8,644 nucleotides of DNA, taken from assembly GCA_902790885.1 (NCBI GenBank), contig CADATR010000074.1, forward strand, positions 1 to 8,644, written 5' to 3'. A model generated the notes under the pieces. That model worked only from the letters and a program-made list of their open reading frames with translations. It searched no databases and was not told the origin of the DNA. Source of the DNA: an uncultured Eubacteriales bacterium (lineage in GTDB: Bacteria; Bacillota_A; Clostridia; Peptostreptococcales; Anaerovoracaceae). Position numbers and translations under genes: made by a program. This document shows, in pieces, positions 6,036-8,644 of the stretch (the stretch's first letter is position 1; the number at the start of each line of letters is the position of its first letter).

Positions 6036-6146
6036 ATGATGGATAGTTTGCAATTGATATGGATATGGATATTGATATGGATATGGATGTATATGCTGTG
6101 TTGGCACCAATTTGATGCATTTCTTTGTTTTGTATCAACATGTTGA
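6036..6146 (+). CDS. Possible 36-residue Trp/Ile-rich membrane peptide (uncertain)
   Basis: ATG 6036 (or the adjacent ATG 6039) follows GGGGAAG (6023-6029) at a workable 6-nt distance. The encoded peptide has a continuous hydrophobic core, LIWIWILIWIWMYMLCW (residues 7-23), long enough for one membrane helix, then a short Phe/Cys-rich tail. The core is produced by reading the GATATG hexanucleotide repeat in its ATA-TGG (Ile-Trp) frame, so it may be an accident of the repeat. No clear promoter is seen. A small hydrophobic peptide could be a toxin or a membrane peptide, but nothing beyond size and hydrophobicity supports that. Confidence 0.2.
   Translation: MMDSLQLIWIWILIWIWMYMLCWHQFDAFLCFVSTC
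6054..6089 (+). repeat. Hexanucleotide GATATG microsatellite (two 18-bp units)
   Basis: TTGATATGGATATGGATA (6054-6071) is repeated as TTGATATGGATATGGATG (6072-6089), differing only at the last base. Each is itself built from GATATG/GATATT hexamers. Because the unit length is a multiple of three, copy-number change would lengthen or shorten any overlapping ORF without shifting its frame. Confidence 0.9.
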
Positions 6147-6147
6147 T
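6134..6147. promoter_or_regulatory. 14-bp palindrome ATCAACATGTTGAT (candidate operator)
   Basis: This is a perfect dyad with core CAACATGTTG, which recurs in a second palindrome at 6415-6428. It also contains one of the GTATCAAC octamers (6132-6139). A dyad shared by two sites 281 bp apart is what a dimeric repressor would use; no regulator gene is in the window. Confidence 0.35.
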
Positions 6148-6162
6148 CAATGATTAGAAACA

Positions 6163-6190
6163 AGAGACAGCTGGTATCAACGCTGTCTCT
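6163..6190. repeat. 9-bp inverted repeat with a GTATCAAC loop
   Basis: AGAGACAGC (6163-6171) and GCTGTCTCT (6182-6190) form a perfect stem around TGGTATCAAC (6172-6181). The same ten bases recur outside a hairpin at 6453-6462. Only a loose T-rich tract (GATTTATT) follows, so it is at best a weak terminator on the + strand. Confidence 0.7.
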
Positions 6191-6414
6191 GATTTATTAC
6201 TGGAACGGTCTGCTGACCACTATAAATAGGACTTCTGCGGAGTGGGTTCAGGAAAACTCCATCGATACCGGTTTCTCAGCAGAAAATGCCAGAGTAATTG
6301 GAGCCGGGAAAGAAATAATTATCCGAATATTTGAATGAAGAACAATCAGAAATGGGGCAGGATGAGAACTTTCGAGATGTGTTGATACTAAAAGGACAAG
6401 ACAAGTGAAGAGTA

Positions 6415-6440
6415 GCCAACATGTTGGCAATTATTGCCAA
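6415..6440. promoter_or_regulatory. Overlapping palindromes GCCAACATGTTGGC and TTGGCAAT-T-ATTGCCAA (candidate operator)
   Basis: The perfect 14-bp dyad at 6415-6428 overlaps a second perfect dyad at 6424-6440 (8-bp arms, one-base centre). The element thus shows the half-site GCCAA/TTGGC three times in alternating orientation. It lies about 125 bp upstream of the ABC transporter -35 box. A binding-site cluster is the simplest reading, but it is inferred from symmetry only. Confidence 0.4.
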
Positions 6441-6562
6441 ATTATTGAAAAATGGTATCAACACTGTTTTGGCGATAACGGCAGTGCTTTGTATGGCTAT
6501 GCATGATGTACTGCATTGCTTTGTTTGCAGTATATGTATTTGTAAGAAAACAGTGATTATAC

Positions 6563-6591
6563 TTGACCGCGGGGTGTGCTGATGCTATTAT
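6563..6591 (+). promoter_or_regulatory. Sigma-A promoter of the amino acid ABC transporter operon
   Basis: TTGACC (6563-6568, five of six consensus bases) and TATTAT (6586-6591, five of six) are separated by exactly 17 bp. A TG at 6583-6584 makes an extended -10. Transcription should begin near 6598, giving an 87-nt leader before the ATG at 6685. Confidence 0.8.
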
Positions 6592-6602
6592 TGCGTTATC
6601 AA

Positions 6603-6626
6603 TTTAGCGCTTTAGCACGCTAAAGC
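6603..6626. promoter_or_regulatory. Three-part TTTAGC array just downstream of the transcription start (candidate operator)
   Basis: TTTAGC occurs at 6603-6608 and 6611-6616, and inverted as GCTAAA at 6619-6624, each 8 bp apart. The last two form GCTTTAGC-AC-GCTAAAGC (6609-6626), a perfect dyad. It sits about 5 to 30 bases after the predicted start, a classic place for a repressor. No T-run follows, so it is not a terminator; as RNA it could also be a 5' stabilising hairpin. Confidence 0.5.
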
Positions 6627-6684
6627 AAAACAGGAACAAACAATTCAGACTAAGAAATAACAACGATTGAAAGGAAACAGGAAC

Positions 6685-7512
6685 ATGAAGAAGAGATTAA
6701 CAGTACTTATGCTTGCATTCGCGATGATCTTCACGATGGCAGCTCTTACAGCATGCGGCGGCGGCAGCGACAGCGGAGAGAGCGCTGAGGAGACATTCAC
6801 ATTCAAGCACGGCTACGATAAGGACTTCCCTCCGTATTCATATATCGGAGATGACGGAGAGACAACAGGCTTCGACGTAGAGCTGGCTCAGGCGGTATGC
6901 GAGCTGAATGGCTGGAACTATGAAGGAGTTGCCATTAACTGGGATGCAAAGGATGCAGAGCTTGAGTCCGGAAGCATCGACTGCATCTGGTCGGGATTCA
7001 CAAGAAGCCCTGACAGAGAAGATAAGTTTGCATGGAGCGATACTTATTCATTGAATACGATCAAGATAATGGTGCTCGAAGGCTCAGATATCAAAACTAC
7101 TGCTGATCTGGCCGGAAAGAAAGTAGGTGTTCAGGGCAGCACATCCGCACAGGAACTGCTCGAGACTCCGAACGCTGAGGGCGGTGCTGAAGATCTTATG
7201 AAGACATTTGCTTCACTTGAAAAGTATGACACATATACGGTCGCTGTCAACGACCTCAAGGCAGGCGCGATCGACGCCATCGCCATCGACGTTACAACAG
7301 GCGACTATCAGATGACAAAGGTCGACGGACTGGCTTATCTCGATGAGGATGTCTGCCAGGAAGTATACGCGATAGGATTCAGAACAGATGACACAGAGCT
7401 TCGCGATCAGGTGAATGAGGCCCTCAAGACACTTGCGGAGAACGGCAAGATGGATGAGATCGGCAAGAAGTACCCTCAGATCTACGAGAATCTGACCATG
7501 ATCGACAAATAG
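6685..7512 (+). CDS. Amino acid ABC transporter substrate-binding lipoprotein (family 3)
   Basis: This protein captures a polar amino acid outside the membrane and delivers it to the permease encoded next. The 275-residue precursor has a lipoprotein signal peptide with KKR at the start, a hydrophobic core and the lipobox LTAC (Cys24), then a Gly/Ser/Glu-rich linker to about residue 36. The family 3 binding fold (SBP_bac_3) follows: FPPYSY (48-53), GFDVELA (62-68), WSGFTRSPDR (102-111, with Arg111 in the position that usually binds the ligand carboxylate), ADLAGKKVGVQGSTSAQELL and AGAIDAIAIDVTTGDY. I chose ATG 6685 over the in-frame TTG 6667 because it gives a normal signal peptide and has AAAGGA (6670-6675) 9 nt upstream. 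The ligand cannot be stated; glutamine, arginine or cystine-type substrates are all possible in this family. Confidence 0.95.
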   Translation: MKKRLTVLMLAFAMIFTMAALTACGGGSDSGESAEETFTFKHGYDKDFPPYSYIGDDGETTGFDVELAQAVCELNGWNYEGVAINWDAKDAELESGSIDCIWSGFTRSPDREDKFAWSDTYSLNTIKIMVLEGSDIKTTADLAGKKVGVQGSTSAQELLETPNAEGGAEDLMKTFASLEKYDTYTVAVNDLKAGAIDAIAIDVTTGDYQMTKVDGLAYLDEDVCQEVYAIGFRTDDTELRDQVNEALKTLAENGKMDEIGKKYPQIYENLTMIDK

Positions 7513-7560
7513 GCCGGCAGCTATAGTAACTGACAAGGCTGCAGATCATAATAAAACCGG

Positions 7561-7597
7561 CAGTGCTGCGGGATTTCCCTGCAGCACTGTGTTTGTT
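7561..7597 (+). terminator. Attenuator-like hairpin between binding protein and permease genes
   Basis: CAGTGCTGC (7561-7569) pairs with GCAGCACTG (7581-7589), and the stem continues inward as GGGA/TCCC with a two-base loop and one bulged T. The following TGTTTGTT is T-rich but interrupted, so partial termination is likely. Such a site commonly gives excess binding protein over permease and ATPase and protects the upstream mRNA 3' end. Confidence 0.7.
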
Positions 7598-7624
7598 GAT
7601 TACAGCTGATATAAAGGAGAACCA

Positions 7625-8272
7625 ATGACCTTTTCAACAATGCTTTCGACGATGAGCTCGGGCATGCTGAAGACCTGTCTGATCTTCGTGCTGACACTCA
7701 TCGGATCACTCCCTCTGGGCATGATAGTCGCGCTTCTTCGCAGATCGCGTTTTGCGCCGGTGCGCGGGATCATCAAAGGCTACATTTCAATAATGCGCGG
7801 CACTCCTCTGATGCTGCAGCTTCTTGCGTGGTACTTCGGCCCGTATTACCTTTTCGGATGGAACATCGGCAACTGGAGATTTCCGGCGATCATCGTCGGA
7901 TTTGTGCTGAACTACGCTGCGTATTTCGCAGAGATCTACCGCGGCGGCATCGAGTCGATCCCGGTCGGCCAGTATGAGGCTGCCGAGGTGTTGGGCTACA
8001 CAAAGACTCAGACATTCATGAAGATAATCCTGCCGCAGGTGGTGAAGATAATCCTGCCATCTGTGACAAATGAAGTCATAACCCTGGTTAAGGATACATC
8101 GCTGGCGTTCACACTCGCGTACGCGGAGGTGTTCTCGCTTGCCAAGCAGATATCCGCATCGCAGTCATCATTCATGCCGTTCCTGATAGCAGGCGTATTC
8201 TACTTTGGAGCCAATTATCTGGTGGAATTCGTGATGGCACGCATCGAGAAATCGATGGATTACTACAAGTAG
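7625..8272 (+). CDS. Amino acid ABC transporter permease (His/Glu/Gln/Arg/opine family)
   Basis: This is the membrane channel subunit of the importer. The 215-residue protein has about five hydrophobic helices. The N-terminal TCLIFVLTLIGSLPLGMIVALLRRS and SIMRGTPLMLQLLAWYFGPYY are typical of the HisM/GlnP type. The cytoplasmic EAA loop is present as YEAAEVLGYTKTQTFMKIIL followed by PQ (near residues 119-140), the contact surface for the ATPase. KDTSLAFTLAYAEVF follows and is another family hallmark. AAGGAG (7614-7619) is 5 nt before the ATG. The ATPase gene starts 12 bases after the stop, and its Shine-Dalgarno overlaps this stop codon, so the two are co-translated. A single permease gene suggests a homodimeric channel. 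Confidence 0.95.
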   Translation: MTFSTMLSTMSSGMLKTCLIFVLTLIGSLPLGMIVALLRRSRFAPVRGIIKGYISIMRGTPLMLQLLAWYFGPYYLFGWNIGNWRFPAIIVGFVLNYAAYFAEIYRGGIESIPVGQYEAAEVLGYTKTQTFMKIILPQVVKIILPSVTNEVITLVKDTSLAFTLAYAEVFSLAKQISASQSSFMPFLIAGVFYFGANYLVEFVMARIEKSMDYYK

Positions 8273-8284
8273 GAGGGCGGCGCA

Positions 8285-8644
8285 ATGATACTTGAAATGA
8301 AAAATATCGAAAAAAGATTCGACGGACTCGAGGTGCTCAAGGATATAAGCTTCGACGTCGACAGCGGCGAGGTTGTCAGCATCATTGGACCTTCGGGATC
8401 GGGCAAGTCGACACTGCTGAGGTGCTCCACATTTCTCGAGACCATAGACGGCGGGGAAATCATCTACATGGGTGAGAGGGCCGCGCACACGGACGCAAAC
8501 GGCAGCGCTGTATACGCGGGGCCTCAGGAGATGAAGAAGTTCCGCAAGTACTGCGGGCTGGTGTTCCAGCAGTTCAATCTTTTTCCGCATTACAGCATAC
8601 TCAAAAATATCACGGACGCGCCGATGCACGTGCAGGGCGTAAGC
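8285..8644 (+). CDS. Amino acid ABC transporter ATP-binding protein, N-terminal 120 residues (cut by window end)
   Basis: This cytoplasmic ATPase subunit powers the importer encoded by the two preceding genes. Visible parts are the N-terminal strand MILEMKNIEKRFDGLEVLKD, Walker A GPSGSGKST (35-43) with Lys41, and the Q-loop VFQQFNLFPH (93-102) with Gln95. The region between them (about residues 60-85) is longer than in short GlnQ-like proteins and resembles the spacing of HisP-type members. The ABC signature, Walker B and H-loop lie beyond the right edge. AGGAGG (8271-8276) starts inside the permease TAG and is 8 nt from the ATG. The frame is still open at the last base. Confidence 0.95.
   Translation, partial: MILEMKNIEKRFDGLEVLKDISFDVDSGEVVSIIGPSGSGKSTLLRCSTFLETIDGGEIIYMGERAAHTDANGSAVYAGPQEMKKFRKYCGLVFQQFNLFPHYSILKNITDAPMHVQGVS

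Larger units (their letters stand above)
6001..6597. other. AT-rich intergenic region without a recognisable gene
   Basis: About 600 bases between the terminator and the ABC transporter promoter are clearly lower in GC than the flanks: sample lines are near one third GC, against about two thirds in dnaX. No protein family is recognisable. The region holds a GATATG repeat, a hairpin, two palindromes sharing CAACATGTTG and four GTATCAAC octamers. It also contains short ORFs: 36 codons at 6036-6146, 62 codons at 6150-6338 and 53 codons at 6421-6582. After the second ORF stops, the next frame stays open at 6319-6408 (from LSEYLNEEQ to KGQDK), so a decayed small gene is possible. Base composition and codon use differ from the neighbours, which could mean transferred or non-coding regulatory DNA. 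Confidence 0.7.

Noticed and set aside
6054..6089. CRISPR array
   Set aside because: The units are contiguous 6/18-bp microsatellite repeats with no unique spacers, and there are no cas genes.
5948..6163. Minus-strand ORF with alternating Ile-His residues across the GATATG repeat
   Set aside because: Much of it is antisense to a terminator and a microsatellite, there is no ribosome site I can support, and the repeat explains the pattern.
6421..6582. 53-codon hydrophobic ORF starting in the palindrome
   Set aside because: It has only a weak ribosome site, its start is inside a candidate operator, and its end overlaps the ABC transporter promoter; chance is more likely.
6667..6684. TTG 6667 as start of the binding protein
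   Set aside because: It would put six extra residues before a standard KKR lipoprotein signal peptide, and the AAAGGA ribosome site lies downstream of that TTG.

Overview
The window looks like chromosomal DNA from a Gram-positive anaerobe of the Bacillota, probably class Clostridia. This rests on the order SRP RNA - dnaX - ybaB/ebfC - recR, which matches the scr-dnaX-yaaK-recR block of Bacillus. It also rests on a YhgE/Pip-type membrane protein, strong AGGAGG-type Shine-Dalgarno sites and a lipoprotein-type substrate-binding protein. The coding DNA is GC-rich but uses ATA, AGG and AGA codons freely. A lineage near the Anaerovoracaceae/Eubacterium 'family XIII' is possible but is only a guess. 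All genes read on the + strand.

Layout. (1) 2-723: the 3' end of a YhgE/Pip-like membrane protein gene. An exact 56-bp tandem duplication shifts its last codons out of frame, and a textbook terminator follows (726-772). (2) About 836-978: the SRP RNA gene ffs with its own promoter, then dnaX (1030-2673), ybaB/ebfC (2692-3072) and recR (3072-3674), tightly packed and probably co-transcribed. This block covers replication-clamp loading, a nucleoid-associated protein and recombinational repair. (3) 3752-5116: brnQ, a branched-chain amino acid:cation symporter. It is followed by about 230 bases of degenerate ~40-bp repeats and stacked hairpins, which lead into a YbaK-family aminoacyl-tRNA deacylase gene (5349-5837). 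(4) 5838-6000: an inverted repeat, a degenerate ~35-bp direct repeat and a strong terminator. (5) About 6001-6600: a clearly AT-richer stretch with no recognisable gene. It holds a GATATG hexanucleotide repeat, two 14-bp palindromes sharing CAACATGTTG, four GTATCAAC copies and a few very short ORFs. (6) 6563-8644: an excellent extended -10 promoter with a three-part TTTAGC operator-like array just downstream. It drives a polar amino acid ABC transporter in the order binding lipoprotein (6685-7512), attenuator-like hairpin, permease (7625-8272) and ATPase (8285 onward, cut by the window end).

Two themes link the genes: an informational housekeeping cluster (SRP RNA, DnaX, YbaB, RecR) and amino acid handling (BrnQ, tRNA editing deacylase, amino acid ABC importer). 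I see no clear new multi-gene system. The least explained sequence is the AT-rich intergenic region and its palindromes. The most concrete anomaly is the frameshifting duplication at 588-700, which could be a real mutation or an assembly artefact.
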